Shown here in pieces: positions 28,994-41,625 of a stretch of DNA of 64,000 bases. How positions within the stretch are numbered: position 1 is the stretch's first letter; the number at the start of each line of letters is the position of its first letter. This stretch comes from Ideonella aquatica (lineage in GTDB: Bacteria > Pseudomonadota > Gammaproteobacteria > Burkholderiales > Burkholderiaceae_C), in assembly GCF_018069755.1 (NCBI RefSeq), contig NZ_JAGQDE010000016.1, positions 1 to 64,000 on the forward strand, written 5' to 3'. The notes below the pieces were generated by a model. It did not search any database and was not told where the DNA came from. It worked only from the letters and a program-made list of their open reading frames with translations. Made by a program: the position numbers and the translations under genes.

Positions 28994-31588
28994 GTGAGCA
29001 GGGCAGCCGACGCGCCGCCAGGCGCCGACGAGTTCGCGGGCCACACGCCAATGATGGCCCAGTATTTCCGCCTGAAGGCCGGGTTCCCCGAGACCCTGCT
29101 CTTCTACCGGATGGGCGACTTCTACGAGCTGTTCTTCGACGACGCCCGCAAGGCGCACCGGCTGCTCGACATCACGCTCACCACCCGCGGCCAGAGCAAT
29201 GGCGAGCCGGTGGTCATGGCCGGCGTGCCGGTGCATTCGGTCGAGAACTACCTCGCGCGGCTGCTGAAGCTGGGTGAGGCCGTGGCCGTGGCCGAGCAGG
29301 TGGGCGACGTGGCGACGGCCAAGGGGCCGGTCGAGCGCAAGGTGGTGCGCGTGGTCACCCCCGGCACCGTCACCGATGCCGAGCTGCTGGACGAACGCAG
29401 CGAGACCCTGTTGCTGGCGCTGTCGCGCCACAAGGCCACCTTCGGCCTGGCCTGGCTGGGCCTGGCCAGCGGGCAGCTGGGCCTGGCCGAGTGCGGCGAG
29501 CGTGAACTGGCCGGCTGGCTGGCCCGCCTGGCGCCGGCCGAGATCCTGGTCGACCGCGAGGACCTGCCGCCGGCCGTGCGGCAATGCCAAGCCGCGCGCA
29601 CGATGCGCCCCGCCTGGCAGTTCGACGCCGGCCTGGGCCTGCGCAAGCTGTGCGAACAGCTGCGCGTGGCCACGCTGGCCGGCTTCAATGCCCAGGAGAT
29701 GGGCGCCGGCCACGCCGCCGCCGCCGCGCTGCTGTCCTATGCCGAGCACACCCAGGGCCGGGCGCTGGCCCATGTGCAGACGCTGACGGTGGAGCGCAGC
29801 TCCGACCTGATCGAGCTGCCCCCCGCCACGCTGCGCAACCTGGAACTGACCGAGACGCTGCGCGGCGAACGCGCGCCGACACTGCTGTCGCTGCTCGACA
29901 CCTGCCGCACCGGCATGGGCAGCCGCGCGCTGCGCCACTGGCTGACCCACCCGCAGCGCGATCGCAGCACCGCCAGCGCGCGGCTGGCGGCGATCGGCAC
30001 GCTGCAGGAGGCCGGCTTCGAGGCCCTGCGCGAAGCCCTGCGCCAGGTCAGCGATGTCGAGCGCATCACCGCGCGCATCGCGCTGCGCCAGGTGCGCCCG
30101 CGCGAGCTCTCCGGCCTGCGCCACACGCTGGCCTCGCTGCCGGCGCTGCGCGCGGTCGTGCCTTTCGGCACCGCGCTGCTCGACCAGAGCCTGGCCGACC
30201 TGTCGCCCGAGCCCGCCATCGCCGAGTTGCTGCTGCGCGCCGTGGCCGAGGAGCCGGCCGTGCTGCTGCGCGACGGCGGCGTGATCGCCACCGGCTTCGA
30301 TGCCGAGCTGGATGAACTGCGTGCCATCGGCCAGAACTGCGACGCCTTCCTGCTGGACCTGGAGACCCGTGAGCGCGCGCGCACCGGCATTGCCAACCTG
30401 CGGGTGCAGTTCAACAAGGTGCACGGCTTCTACATCGAGGTCACCAGTTCCGGCCTGGACCGCGTGCCCGCCGACTACCAGCGCCGCCAGACCCTGAAGA
30501 ACGCCGAGCGCTTCATCACGCCCGAACTGAAGACCTTCGAGGACAAGGCGCTGTCGGCCCAGGACCGGGCGCTGGCGCGCGAGAAGTTCCTCTTTGAGCA
30601 GTTGCTCGACCAGCTGCAGGCCCACCTGCGCCCGCTGAGCGCCCTGGCCCACGCGCTGGCCACCTTGGACGCGCTGGCCGCGCTGGCCGAACGCGCCGCC
30701 ACGCTGGGCTGGTGCACGCCCGAGTTCGTGCGCCACCCGGCGATCGAGATCGAGGCCGGTCGCCACCCGGTGGTCGAAGCTCGGCTGGCCGAGACCGGCG
30801 GTGGCGAGTTCATCGCCAACGACTGCCGCCTGGACGCCCGCACCCGCATGCTGATCGTCACCGGCCCCAACATGGGCGGCAAGAGCACCTTTATGCGCCA
30901 GGTGGCGCTGATCGCGCTGCTGGCCGCCATGGGCTCCTGCGTGCCCGCGCGGCGCTGCCGACTGGGACCAATGGACGCCATCCACACCCGCATCGGCGCC
31001 GCCGATGACCTGGCCAACGCCCAGTCCACCTTCATGCTGGAGATGACCGAGGCGGCGCAGATCATCCACGGCGCCACCGAGCAGTCGCTGGTGCTGATGG
31101 ACGAGATCGGCCGCGGCACCTCCACCTTTGACGGCCTGGCGCTGGCCTCGGCGATCGCCAGCCACCTGCACGACCGCAACAAGGCCTTCACGCTGTTCGC
31201 CACCCACTATTTCGAGCTGACCGAGTTCCCGCGCCGCCATGAGCGGGCGCAGAACTGGCATGTCAGCGCGGCCGAGAGCGGCGAGGACATCGTCTTCCTG
31301 CACGCCATCGAGCCCGGCCCCGCCAGCCGCAGCTACGGCGTGCAGGTGGCCCGCCTGGCCGGCATGCCACCGGCACTCGTGCGCCAGGCGCGCACCACAC
31401 TCGAGGCGCTGGAGGCGCAGTCGCGCAGCGGCGAGTCGCAGGTCGACCTGTTCGCTGCCCCACCCGCCGCACAGCCTGTCACCTGTTCAGAGGTCGAGGA
31501 GGCCCTGGCCGCCATCGATCCGGATACCCTCACCCCCCGGGAGGCGCTGGATGCGCTGTACCGGCTGAAGAAACTCCAATCCCAGTGA
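28994..31588 (+). CDS. mutS: DNA mismatch repair protein MutS
   Basis: Recognises mismatches and starts repair. 864 aa, full length: mismatch-binding domain ([32 protein letters not shown], with the Phe-x-Glu wedge in DFYELF), connector, lever/clamp, and C-terminal ABC ATPase with Walker [10 protein letters not shown], signature [11 protein letters not shown], Walker [14 protein letters not shown] and [11 protein letters not shown] at 28994 is used because family N-termini contain residues before HTPMM; ATG at 29051 is an alternative. No mutL in the window. Confidence 0.97.
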   Translation: MSRAADAPPGADEFAGHTPMMAQYFRLKAGFPETLLFYRMGDFYELFFDDARKAHRLLDITLTTRGQSNGEPVVMAGVPVHSVENYLARLLKLGEAVAVAEQVGDVATAKGPVERKVVRVVTPGTVTDAELLDERSETLLLALSRHKATFGLAWLGLASGQLGLAECGERELAGWLARLAPAEILVDREDLPPAVRQCQAARTMRPAWQFDAGLGLRKLCEQLRVATLAGFNAQEMGAGHAAAAALLSYAEHTQGRALAHVQTLTVERSSDLIELPPATLRNLELTETLRGERAPTLLSLLDTCRTGMGSRALRHWLTHPQRDRSTASARLAAIGTLQEAGFEALREALRQVSDVERITARIALRQVRPRELSGLRHTLASLPALRAVVPFGTALLDQSLADLSPEPAIAELLLRAVAEEPAVLLRDGGVIATGFDAELDELRAIGQNCDAFLLDLETRERARTGIANLRVQFNKVHGFYIEVTSSGLDRVPADYQRRQTLKNAERFITPELKTFEDKALSAQDRALAREKFLFEQLLDQLQAHLRPLSALAHALATLDALAALAERAATLGWCTPEFVRHPAIEIEAGRHPVVEARLAETGGGEFIANDCRLDARTRMLIVTGPNMGGKSTFMRQVALIALLAAMGSCVPARRCRLGPMDAIHTRIGAADDLANAQSTFMLEMTEAAQIIHGATEQSLVLMDEIGRGTSTFDGLALASAIASHLHDRNKAFTLFATHYFELTEFPRRHERAQNWHVSAAESGEDIVFLHAIEPGPASRSYGVQVARLAGMPPALVRQARTTLEALEAQSRSGESQVDLFAAPPAAQPVTCSEVEEALAAIDPDTLTPREALDALYRLKKLQSQ

Positions 31589-31592
31589 AGCC

Positions 31593-32417
31593 ATGACCTA
31601 CTGCGTCGGCATCCGGCTCAACGCCGGCCTCGTCTTCCTCAGCGACTCGCGCACCAACGCGGGCCTGGACGCGATCAGCACTTTCCGCAAGATGATCGTT
31701 TACGAGAAGCCGGGCGAGCGCTTCATGACCCTGCTGTCGGCCGGCAACCTCAGCATCAGCCAGTCGGTGCGCGAGATCCTGCAGGTCGAGCGCCTGCCCA
31801 ATGGCGACGATGAGCCGATCACCATCTGGAACGCCACCAGCATGTTCGACGCCGCCCGCGTGCTGGGCAGCGCGGTGCGCCGGGTCTACGAGCAGGATGG
31901 CCCGGCGCTGAAGGCCGCCGGCATCGACTTCAACTGCTCGATGATCTTCGGCGGCCAGATCAAGGGCGAGGCCATGCGCCTGTTCCTGGTTTATTCGGCC
32001 GGCAACTTCATCGAGGCCACGCGCGAGACCTGCTTCTTCCAGGTGGGTGAAAGCAAGTACGGCAAGCCCATCCTCGACCGCGTGCTCACGCCCACCACGC
32101 CGCTGGACGAGGCCGCCAAGTGCGCCTTGGTGTCAATGGACTCCACCCTCAAATCCAACCTGTCGGTGGGCCTGCCGCTGGACCTGCTGGTCTACGAAGA
32201 GGGGCAGTTGAAGAGCGACCGCATCGTCTGCATCGACAACGAGAACCCCTACTTCCGCATGATCCACGAGACCTGGGGCCAGCGCCTGCGCGAGGTCTTC
32301 GAGGGCATCGACGACCCGCAGTGGGACGGCGGCGCCGCCAACCACCCGCTGATGACCGACACCGGTCGCTACGAGCCCATGCGCAAGATCGCCCGACCCG
32401 AGGACAAGATCGTCTGA
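31593..32417 (+). CDS. Proteasome-type protease, Anbu family
   Basis: 274-aa Ntn-hydrolase related to HslV and the proteasome beta subunit. The sequence starts MTYCVGIRLNAGLVFLSDSR, so Thr2 would be the N-terminal nucleophile after Met removal; DSRTNAGLDAISTFRKM is the Anbu hallmark with the conserved Asp and Lys. Anbu forms open ring-like assemblies and is normally encoded beside an alpha-E domain, a transglutaminase and an ATP-grasp protein. Here none of these is present; it lies 4 bp after mutS and 13 bp before a SARP-like regulator. Confidence 0.88.
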   Translation: MTYCVGIRLNAGLVFLSDSRTNAGLDAISTFRKMIVYEKPGERFMTLLSAGNLSISQSVREILQVERLPNGDDEPITIWNATSMFDAARVLGSAVRRVYEQDGPALKAAGIDFNCSMIFGGQIKGEAMRLFLVYSAGNFIEATRETCFFQVGESKYGKPILDRVLTPTTPLDEAAKCALVSMDSTLKSNLSVGLPLDLLVYEEGQLKSDRIVCIDNENPYFRMIHETWGQRLREVFEGIDDPQWDGGAANHPLMTDTGRYEPMRKIARPEDKIV

Positions 32418-32430
32418 GCGGGCCGGCGTG

Positions 32431-34449
32431 ATGGACCTCCCCGCCGCCCTGGCCCTGCTGGTCGATGACGAGCTGCGGGCCCGGAGCGCGCTGGAAGCCC
32501 TGTTCACGCAGGCCACCCGCAGCGGCAACACCGCGCTGGCCGACGAGGCCTGCGTCGGCATCCTGCTGGGCATCGGCCTGAACTATGTCGACTTTCGCGG
32601 CCGCCAGCGCTGGTGCCGTCACCTGCGTGAGCGGCTGGACACCACCGCTGGGGCGCCCTTGCTGGCCCAGGCCGCCGCGGGCGAGCCCCCGGCCATGCGC
32701 CGCTGTGGCGCCGCCCTGGTGCTGCCCTACATCGACGACGACCCCGCACTGCTGCCGACAGCCTGGCTGAACCAGGTCGCCCAGGCGCTGCTGCGCGGCC
32801 TGCACGCCAGCGACACCCTGCTGCCCTCGCAGCGTCTGGTGCTGGCCAAGGTGCTGCTCGATCACTTCTCGATGCAGCTCGACACCACGGCCGTCAGCCG
32901 GGTGCAGGCGGTGCAGCAAGAGCGGCTGAAGCTGGATCCCTTGTCACCCGCCGAGCAGGCCCAGTGGTGGCTGCTGGTACTGGGACACGCCGAGTATTTC
33001 GGCGAGCTGGCCGCGGCGCAACAGGCCCGCCAGCGGTTGGAGACGCTGATCCGCACGCACGGCCTGGAGACCTACCGCGTGGCCGAGCTGTGCAGCGAGA
33101 TGTCGCTGGCCCTGCACGGCGGCCAGCTGGAGCGGGCCGCCCGCATCGACCGCGAGCTCGATGCCCTGATGCCCGAGTTGCGTGCCGGCTTCCTGGTGCA
33201 GGGCCTGCGCGCCCAGGCCAGCTACCGCGCCTTCCGCGGCGAGAACGCAGTGGCCCTGGCCCTGACCGATCGCCTGCTGGCCCTGTGCGGCGACCTGGAG
33301 GTGCCCGAGCGCGACCAGGGCGCCTACCACGGCCTGCGCGCCAACATCCTGGCCGCCCTGGGCCGCTTTGACCAGGCGCTGGCCGAGCTGGCCGGCCTGC
33401 GCGCCAGCCAGACCGGCAGCCAGGCCGAGATCCTTGAGACCATGATCGCCTTCGTCGAGGTGCTGGCCCGCCTGGACACCCAGCCCGACGTGGCCCTGGA
33501 CCGCCTGGGCAGCGCACTGGCCGACGCCGCCCGGCTGGGCTACACCCGTTTCCTGATGACCGCGCCGCAGCTCAGCGCGCGCCTGTGCCAACTGGCACTG
33601 GACGCCGGCATCGAGCCCGAGTTCGTGCAGGCGACGATCCGCGACCGCCACCTGACCGCCCCCGATCCCACCCGCAGCGACTGGCCGCGGCCGGTGGCGG
33701 TGCAGGTGCTGGGGCCGCTGGTGCTCAGCCGGCAGGGCACGCCCGTGGCCTCGGGCGGCAAGTCGCAGCGCAAGCCGCTGGAGCTGCTGGCGCTGCTGGC
33801 CGCGCATGGCGGCGGCCCGCTGGGCACCGACCAGGTGATCGATGCGCTGTGGCCGTCGCTGGAGGCCGATGCCCCCAAGGCCTCGCTGGAGATGGCGATC
33901 TCGCGCCTGCGCAAGCTGCTGGAATGTCCCGAGGCTGTGCTGGTCAGTCAGGGCACGGTGGCGCTGGACCCGGCGCTGGTGTGGTGCGACGCGGCGGCTT
34001 TTGAGCAGCTCTCGGCCCGCCTGCGCGAGCGCCTGGCGGCCGGCCACGCGCCGTTGGACGCACTGGCCCACGACGCCCGGCGTCTGTTCGGTCTGTACCG
34101 GGGCCGCCTGCTGGGCACCGACACCCTCACCGGCCCGATGCGCCTGGCGCGCGAGCGCCTGTCACTGACCTATCTGCAGTCGATCGAAGCCTGGGGCCAG
34201 GCACTGGAGGCGCGCGGCGACTGGGCCGGCGCACTGGCGCTGTACCGCCAGGCGGTGGGGGTCGACTCGCTGGCCGAGCCCTTGCACCGGGCGCTGATGC
34301 GCGCGCTGCTGGTGCATGGCGAGCGCGCCGAGGCGCTGCGCGCCTACCGGCGCTGCTGCGACGCACTGGCCAGCGCGTTGGGCGTGGGCCCCGGCCAGGA
34401 GACCCAGGCACTGGGCCGGGCCGCGGGCGCCCCTGAGCTTCCCGCCTGA
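32431..34449 (+). CDS. SARP/BTAD-type transcriptional activator
   Basis: About 672 aa. The first 410 residues are helical repeats of TPR-like character. Residues about 418-505 form an OmpR/SARP-like winged helix (VAVQVLGPLVLSRQGTPV ... KPLELLALLAAHGG, IDALWPSLEADAPKASLEM, ISRLRKLLE). Residues about 515-665 form a bacterial transcriptional-activator domain (DAAAFEQLSARL, YRGRLLGTD, EAWGQALEARGDWAGALALYRQAV, LHRALMRALLVHGERAEAL). DNA-binding domain after, not before, the repeats is unusual for streptomycete SARPs but seen in proteobacterial ones. A GTG directly precedes the ATG used. Confidence 0.85.
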   Translation: MDLPAALALLVDDELRARSALEALFTQATRSGNTALADEACVGILLGIGLNYVDFRGRQRWCRHLRERLDTTAGAPLLAQAAAGEPPAMRRCGAALVLPYIDDDPALLPTAWLNQVAQALLRGLHASDTLLPSQRLVLAKVLLDHFSMQLDTTAVSRVQAVQQERLKLDPLSPAEQAQWWLLVLGHAEYFGELAAAQQARQRLETLIRTHGLETYRVAELCSEMSLALHGGQLERAARIDRELDALMPELRAGFLVQGLRAQASYRAFRGENAVALALTDRLLALCGDLEVPERDQGAYHGLRANILAALGRFDQALAELAGLRASQTGSQAEILETMIAFVEVLARLDTQPDVALDRLGSALADAARLGYTRFLMTAPQLSARLCQLALDAGIEPEFVQATIRDRHLTAPDPTRSDWPRPVAVQVLGPLVLSRQGTPVASGGKSQRKPLELLALLAAHGGGPLGTDQVIDALWPSLEADAPKASLEMAISRLRKLLECPEAVLVSQGTVALDPALVWCDAAAFEQLSARLRERLAAGHAPLDALAHDARRLFGLYRGRLLGTDTLTGPMRLARERLSLTYLQSIEAWGQALEARGDWAGALALYRQAVGVDSLAEPLHRALMRALLVHGERAEALRAYRRCCDALASALGVGPGQETQALGRAAGAPELPA

Positions 34450-34493
34450 CGAAGTCCCTGCCCCCCCTGGATCCAAGGGTTCAAGCGCAGCAA

Positions 34494-34531
34494 CCGTTGG
34501 TCATCCGTTGGTGCGGGTCGGCCACCGTTGG
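34494..34531 (+). promoter_or_regulatory. Direct heptamer repeats CCGTTGG, candidate SARP-binding site
   Basis: CCGTTGG occurs at 34494-34500, 34505-34511 and 34525-34531; the first two are 11 bp apart and the third 20 bp further. SARP proteins are known to bind heptamer direct repeats spaced 11 bp (or 22 bp) just upstream of the -10 region. The repeats lie immediately after a SARP-like gene and before the promoter of the next gene. Confidence 0.5.
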
Positions 34532-34542
34532 GCGACAGTGGG

Positions 34543-34570
34543 TTCACCCGCCGACCACCGGACCTAGACT
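34543..34570 (+). promoter_or_regulatory. Candidate promoter for the alpha/beta hydrolase gene
   Basis: TTCACC at 34543-34548 and TAGACT at 34565-34570 are separated by 16 bp. The weak -35 and the repeats ending 11 bp before it fit an activator-dependent promoter. Transcription would begin near 34577, which rules out the in-frame ATG at 34528 as start of the hydrolase. Confidence 0.45.
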
Positions 34571-34635
34571 GTGCGCCCTCCGCCTCGCCCGCCGCCCATG
34601 GCAACATCGGGCGCCCCATCTGCCCAGGAATCCGC

Positions 34636-35499
34636 TTGGACCCGCGCCCCGCTGCGCCTTCGCGCACCATCGTCTTCGCCCACGCCAACGGCTTTCCGGC
34701 CGGGACCTACCGGGTGCTGTTCGAGCGCTGGCGCGCCGCCGGCTACACCGTCCACGCGCCCGAGCGTTTCGGCCACGACCCGCGCTACCCGGTGGGCCCG
34801 CGCTGGAGCGGCCTGCGCGATGAACTGCTCGACTTCATCGCCGGCGCCAGCCAGGCGCCGGTGTTGCTGGTCGGTCACTCGCTCGGCGGTCTGCTCAGCA
34901 TGCTGGCCGCCAGCCACCGCCCCGCGCTGTGTGCCGGCGTGGTGCTGCTGGACTCGCCGCTCATCACCGGCTGGCGGGCGCAAGTGCTGCATGTCATCAA
35001 GCGCGCCGGGCTGGTGCAGCGCCTGGGCCCGGGACAGGTCTCGAACCGCCGCCGCCAGGCCTGGCCGGACCGCGACGCGGCGCTGGCCCACTTCCAGTCC
35101 AAGCCGGCCTTTGCCCGCTGGGACCCGCGCGTGCTGCGCGACTACGTCGACACCGGCATGGCCGGTACCGCCAGCGGCGAGGTCCGCTTGCATTTCGAGC
35201 GCGAGGTCGAGACCCGCATCTACAACAGCCTGCCGCATCACCTGGGCCCGCTGCTGCGCCGCCATCCGCTGCGCTGTCCAGTGGGTTTCATCGCCGGCAC
35301 GCAGTCGGCCGAGATGCGTCAGGGCGGCGATGCCGCATCACGCCGCCTCGCCGGCCCGCGTTTCGTGCGCCTCGAGGGCACCCACCTGTTTCCGATGGAG
35401 CGCCCCGAGGCCACCGCCGACCTGGTCCTGAGGCTGTTCCGCGATTTCGAGCAGCCTGGCGCCCTGAGCGCCCCACCCCTTCCCCACTGCCCACCCTGA
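34636..35499 (+). CDS. Alpha/beta hydrolase
   Basis: 287 aa if the TTG at 34636 is used; AGGA lies 6 nt before it and the conserved fold begins soon after (RTIVFAHANGFPAGTYRVLF). The nucleophile elbow is VGHSLGGLL with Ser82. The oxyanion HAN-G motif, and a late catalytic His in LEGTHLFPMERPEA, complete the alpha/beta-hydrolase set. Cytoplasmic by absence of a signal peptide. Substrate unknown; the nearest recognisable group is the general esterase/epoxide-hydrolase-like class. Confidence 0.85.
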   Translation: MDPRPAAPSRTIVFAHANGFPAGTYRVLFERWRAAGYTVHAPERFGHDPRYPVGPRWSGLRDELLDFIAGASQAPVLLVGHSLGGLLSMLAASHRPALCAGVVLLDSPLITGWRAQVLHVIKRAGLVQRLGPGQVSNRRRQAWPDRDAALAHFQSKPAFARWDPRVLRDYVDTGMAGTASGEVRLHFEREVETRIYNSLPHHLGPLLRRHPLRCPVGFIAGTQSAEMRQGGDAASRRLAGPRFVRLEGTHLFPMERPEATADLVLRLFRDFEQPGALSAPPLPHCPP

Positions 35500-35547
35500 G
35501 GCCCCTGCCGTGTGAAGACGCCGGGGCCGCGCGTCAAAGGACATGCC

Positions 35548-36369
35548 ATGCCCCGTCTTCTCCACATCGGCGCCACTGTCGTGCTGTCCCTGGGCCTGCA
35601 GGCCGCCTATGCCACGCCCTCACTGCAGCAGTCGGGCAACTTCGCCTACAGCTGCTCCGGCCGCGGCAACGGCCATGCCTACAACGGCATCCACCTGCAA
35701 GACGGCTTTGTCGCTGGCCAGTACAAGTGCAAGGAGTCCAGCGTGGCGCCGGCGCTGACCAGCAAGGCGGCGAGCCACTACAACGGCATCAGCGGCGGCA
35801 GCTCGAGGGGCAAGGCCAAATCCCTGGCCGGCAAGGGCGCCGTGCTGGCCATCAGCAGCACGGTGTCCGACGAGGCCGACCGCAGCCTGACCGGTTTCGC
35901 CGATCGTTGGACCATCTCGGTGTCCGGTGTCGACACGCGTGCGGCCCTGCTCCTGACCGTGCGGCTGAAGGTGCAGGGTGAGCTGGAAGCCCATGGCTGG
36001 TCCGGGTCCTCCAGGCTGAGCGCCGGCGTCTTCGCCGATGGTGCCTATGTGGGCGGCGGCAGCTGGGGCATCCGCTCCGAGATCGGCAACCTGGACGTGT
36101 TCCTGCCAGTGAACGACACGGCCAGCGTGAGCCTGTTGGTGATGAACGACGCCCCGTTCTGGCTGGCCGCCACGCTCACCGCCAGCGCCGGGGCGGCGGC
36201 GATGGGCGCGCCGGGCTCCGCCCGGACCAGCACGCCGGCCAGCGGGCTGCTGTGGGACGGCGTGGTCGAGCTGCGCGACTATTGGACCGGACAGGTCTAC
36301 ACGGACTGGACGCTGACGTCCGACTCCGGCATCGACTGGCGCCAGCCCTGTCCCTGCACCGTGCCCTGA
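35548..36369 (+). CDS. Secreted protein of unknown function
   Basis: 273 aa from the ATG at 35548 (AAAGGA 6 nt upstream). Clear signal peptide (MPRLLHIGATVVLSLGLQAAYA). The mature part is Ser/Gly-rich and beta-like, with four Cys residues: two in the N-terminal third (YSCSGRGNG, YKCKESS) and two at the very end (QPCPCTVP). No sorting motif is seen at the C-terminus. I do not recognise the family. A GTG in frame at 35512 is a less likely start. Confidence 0.7.
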   Translation: MPRLLHIGATVVLSLGLQAAYATPSLQQSGNFAYSCSGRGNGHAYNGIHLQDGFVAGQYKCKESSVAPALTSKAASHYNGISGGSSRGKAKSLAGKGAVLAISSTVSDEADRSLTGFADRWTISVSGVDTRAALLLTVRLKVQGELEAHGWSGSSRLSAGVFADGAYVGGGSWGIRSEIGNLDVFLPVNDTASVSLLVMNDAPFWLAATLTASAGAAAMGAPGSARTSTPASGLLWDGVVELRDYWTGQVYTDWTLTSDSGIDWRQPCPCTVP

Positions 36370-36408
36370 GCCCTCCCCCGTTGGAGGGAGACGGTTGCCG
36401 TCGGTCGG

Positions 36409-38141
<1,733 letters not shown>

Positions 38142-38144
38142 GCC

Positions 38145-39002
38145 ATGCAGCTGTGCGGATTCGAGGTCGGCCTCACGCGGCCCTTCTTCCTGATCGCCGG
38201 CACCTGCTCGATCGAAGGGCTGCAGCTGTCGCTGGACGTGGCCGGCCAGCTCAAGGAAGCCTGCACGGCGCTGGGCATCCCGCTGATCTACAAGGGCTCG
38301 TTCGACAAGGCCAACCGATCGTCCGGCACCACCGCGCGCGGCCTGGGCCTGGACAAGGGCCTGCAGATCCTTGATGAGGTGCGCCGCCAGACCGGTCTGC
38401 CGGTGCTGACCGATGTGCACGATGAGTCGCAGGTGGCCGAGGTGGCCAGCGTGGTCGATGTTCTGCAGACGCCGGCCTTCCTGTGCCGCCAGACCGATTT
38501 CATCCGCGCCGTGGCCAAGTCCGGCAAGCCGGTGAACATCAAGAAGGGGCAGTTCCTGGCGCCCTGGGACATGGTGAACGTCATCGACAAGGCCCGCGCC
38601 GCCGCGCGCGAAGCCGGCCTCAGCGAAGACCGCTTTCTGGCCTGCGAACGCGGTGTGAGCTTTGGCTACAACAACCTGGTCGCCGACATGACCAGCCTGG
38701 CCGCGATGCGCCAGTCCGGCGCGCCAGTGGTCTTTGACGTCACCCACTCGGTGCAAAAGCCCGGCGGGCTGGGCGGCTCCAGCGGCGGCGCCCGCGAGAT
38801 GGTGCCGGTGCTGGCCCGCGCCGGCGTGGCCGCCGGTGTGGCCGGTCTGTTCATGGAAACCCACCCCGAGCCCGCCAAGGCCTGGAGCGACGGCCCGAAC
38901 GCCGTGCCGCTCAAGCACATGCGCGCACTGCTGGCGCAGTTGGTGGCACTGGACCGCGTGGTCAAGAGCCAGCCGCTGCTGGAAACGGATTTCAGCGCCT
39001 GA
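38145..39002 (+). CDS. kdsA: KDO 8-phosphate synthase
   Basis: Condenses phosphoenolpyruvate with arabinose 5-phosphate for lipopolysaccharide inner core. 285 aa TIM barrel: [23 protein letters not shown] (PEP-binding Lys/Ser), [21 protein letters not shown] and FMETHPEP. The residue in AGTCSIE is Cys, the metal-ligand position that is Asn in the metal-independent E. coli enzyme, so this should be a metal-dependent KdsA. Confidence 0.96.
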   Translation: MQLCGFEVGLTRPFFLIAGTCSIEGLQLSLDVAGQLKEACTALGIPLIYKGSFDKANRSSGTTARGLGLDKGLQILDEVRRQTGLPVLTDVHDESQVAEVASVVDVLQTPAFLCRQTDFIRAVAKSGKPVNIKKGQFLAPWDMVNVIDKARAAAREAGLSEDRFLACERGVSFGYNNLVADMTSLAAMRQSGAPVVFDVTHSVQKPGGLGGSSGGAREMVPVLARAGVAAGVAGLFMETHPEPAKAWSDGPNAVPLKHMRALLAQLVALDRVVKSQPLLETDFSA

Positions 39003-39007
39003 TCACC

Positions 39008-39304
39008 ATGCCTGCCGCCTACGTCATCGCCGACGTCACCGTCACCGACGAACAGAAGATGGCCGAGTACCGCCAATGGAGCAGCCGCGCCATGGCCGAG
39101 CATGGCGCCGAGATCGTCGTGCGTGGCGGTGCCCCCGCGGTGATGGAGGGCGACTGGGCCCCCACCCGCATCGTGGTGCTGAAGTTTGCCGCCGGCCGCG
39201 CCGCAGCGCAGGCCTTCTATGACAGCCAGACCTACACGCAGGCCCGCCAGGTGCGAGAAGGCGCCGGCGTGATGCGCATGATCGTCGTCGACGGTCCCGA
39301 GTGA
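39008..39304 (+). CDS. DUF1330 family protein
   Basis: 98-aa small ferredoxin-like alpha/beta protein (AYVIADVTVTDEQKMAEYR ... FYDSQTYTQARQVREG). The family has the dimeric alpha/beta-barrel fold; function unknown. It lies between kdsA (5 bp) and eno (92 bp), the usual position in Burkholderiales. Confidence 0.93.
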   Translation: MPAAYVIADVTVTDEQKMAEYRQWSSRAMAEHGAEIVVRGGAPAVMEGDWAPTRIVVLKFAAGRAAAQAFYDSQTYTQARQVREGAGVMRMIVVDGPE

Positions 39305-39393
39305 GCCTGCCCACCGAATGATCTGCGCAGGTAACCGCCAGCCGGCATGCTGCGCACCGCCCCCACCGAATTCTTAGCCTAATGGAGTGTTGA

Positions 39394-40680
<1,287 letters not shown>

Positions 40681-40698
40681 GCGGCACAATCCCTGCCC

Positions 40699-40977
40699 AT
40701 GCGACTCGTCCCCTTCGTCCTGGCCGCGCTGCTGGTGCTGGTGCAGGCGGAGCTGTGGTTCGGCAAGGGCGGCGTGCCGCATGTGATGGCGCTGCAGTCC
40801 GAGCTGAGCGCCCAGCTCGCGGCCAACGACGTGCTGCGCGGGCGCAACGAGCGCACCCAGGCCGAGGTCGCCGACCTCAAGGAGGGCCTGGAGATGGTCG
40901 AGGAAAAGGCCCGGCGCGAGCTGGGCATGGTGCGCCCCGACGAGACCCTGGTGGTCGTCTCCGGCGCGCGCCGCTGA
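40699..40977 (+). CDS. ftsB: Cell division protein FtsB
   Basis: 92-aa bitopic septum protein that works with FtsL and FtsQ. One N-terminal transmembrane helix (LVPFVLAALLVLVQAEL), then a coiled coil (ALQSELSAQLAANDVLRGRNERTQAEVADLKEG with hydrophobic heptads) and the conserved EEKARRELGMVRPDE. Position after eno is conserved in Proteobacteria. Confidence 0.94.
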   Translation: MRLVPFVLAALLVLVQAELWFGKGGVPHVMALQSELSAQLAANDVLRGRNERTQAEVADLKEGLEMVEEKARRELGMVRPDETLVVVSGARR

Positions 40978-40989
40978 CCCTGCGCCCCC

Positions 40990-41625
40990 GTGGACCTGCT
41001 GCAGGCCGCTGCGCCGCTGCTCGCGCCGGTGTTCACGCTGGTCGGCACACCGGTCAGCCGCGCCGAGCTGCTGGGCACGCTGCTGGCGCTGGCCATGGTG
41101 GTGTTGAACATGCGGGTACACCCGGCGGCCTGGCCGCTGGCGATTGCCAGCTCGCTGCTCTATGCCTTGCTGTTTGCCAGCTCGAAGCTGTACGGTGAGG
41201 CGGCGCTGCAGCTGTTCTTCGTGGGGATGGCCGCCTGGGGCTGGTGGTGCTGGCTGCGCGGCACCGGTCAGGATGGCACGCCACTGCGCGTGCACCGGCT
41301 CAGCGCCGCCCAGCGCTGGCGCATCGCCGCGGCCACCCTGCTGGCCTGGCCGGCACTGGCCGGCCTGCTGATCAGCGCCACCGACAGCACCACACCGTGG
41401 CTGGACGCCCTGCCCACCGTGGGCAGCATCGCCGGCACGCTGCTGCTGGGCCGCAAGGCGCTGGAGAACTGGCCGGTGTGGGTGGCGGTGAACCTCATCA
41501 GCGTGGTGCTGTTCGCCAGCAAGGCGCTGTGGTTGACCACGGCGCTGTACGGCCTGTTTGCGCTGATGGCCATGGCCGGCTGGCGCGCCTGGCTGCAGCT
41601 GGAGCGCCGCGATGCGCTGGCCTGA
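40990..41625 (+). CDS. pnuC: Nicotinamide riboside transporter PnuC
   Basis: Inner-membrane vitamin transporter of 211 aa with about seven helices. Family marks are the Trp/aromatic core FFVGMAAWGWWCWLRG and the WVAVNLISVVLF segment near the end. GTG start 12 bp after ftsB. Its 3' end overlaps the ribosylnicotinamide kinase gene by 14 bp, which supports uptake of nicotinamide riboside followed by phosphorylation trapping. Confidence 0.9.
   Translation: MDLLQAAAPLLAPVFTLVGTPVSRAELLGTLLALAMVVLNMRVHPAAWPLAIASSLLYALLFASSKLYGEAALQLFFVGMAAWGWWCWLRGTGQDGTPLRVHRLSAAQRWRIAAATLLAWPALAGLLISATDSTTPWLDALPTVGSIAGTLLLGRKALENWPVWVAVNLISVVLFASKALWLTTALYGLFALMAMAGWRAWLQLERRDALA

Noticed and set aside
28853-31303. 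An 816-codon minus-strand frame opposite mutS
   Set aside because: Antisense shadow; MutS on the plus strand has all expected motifs.
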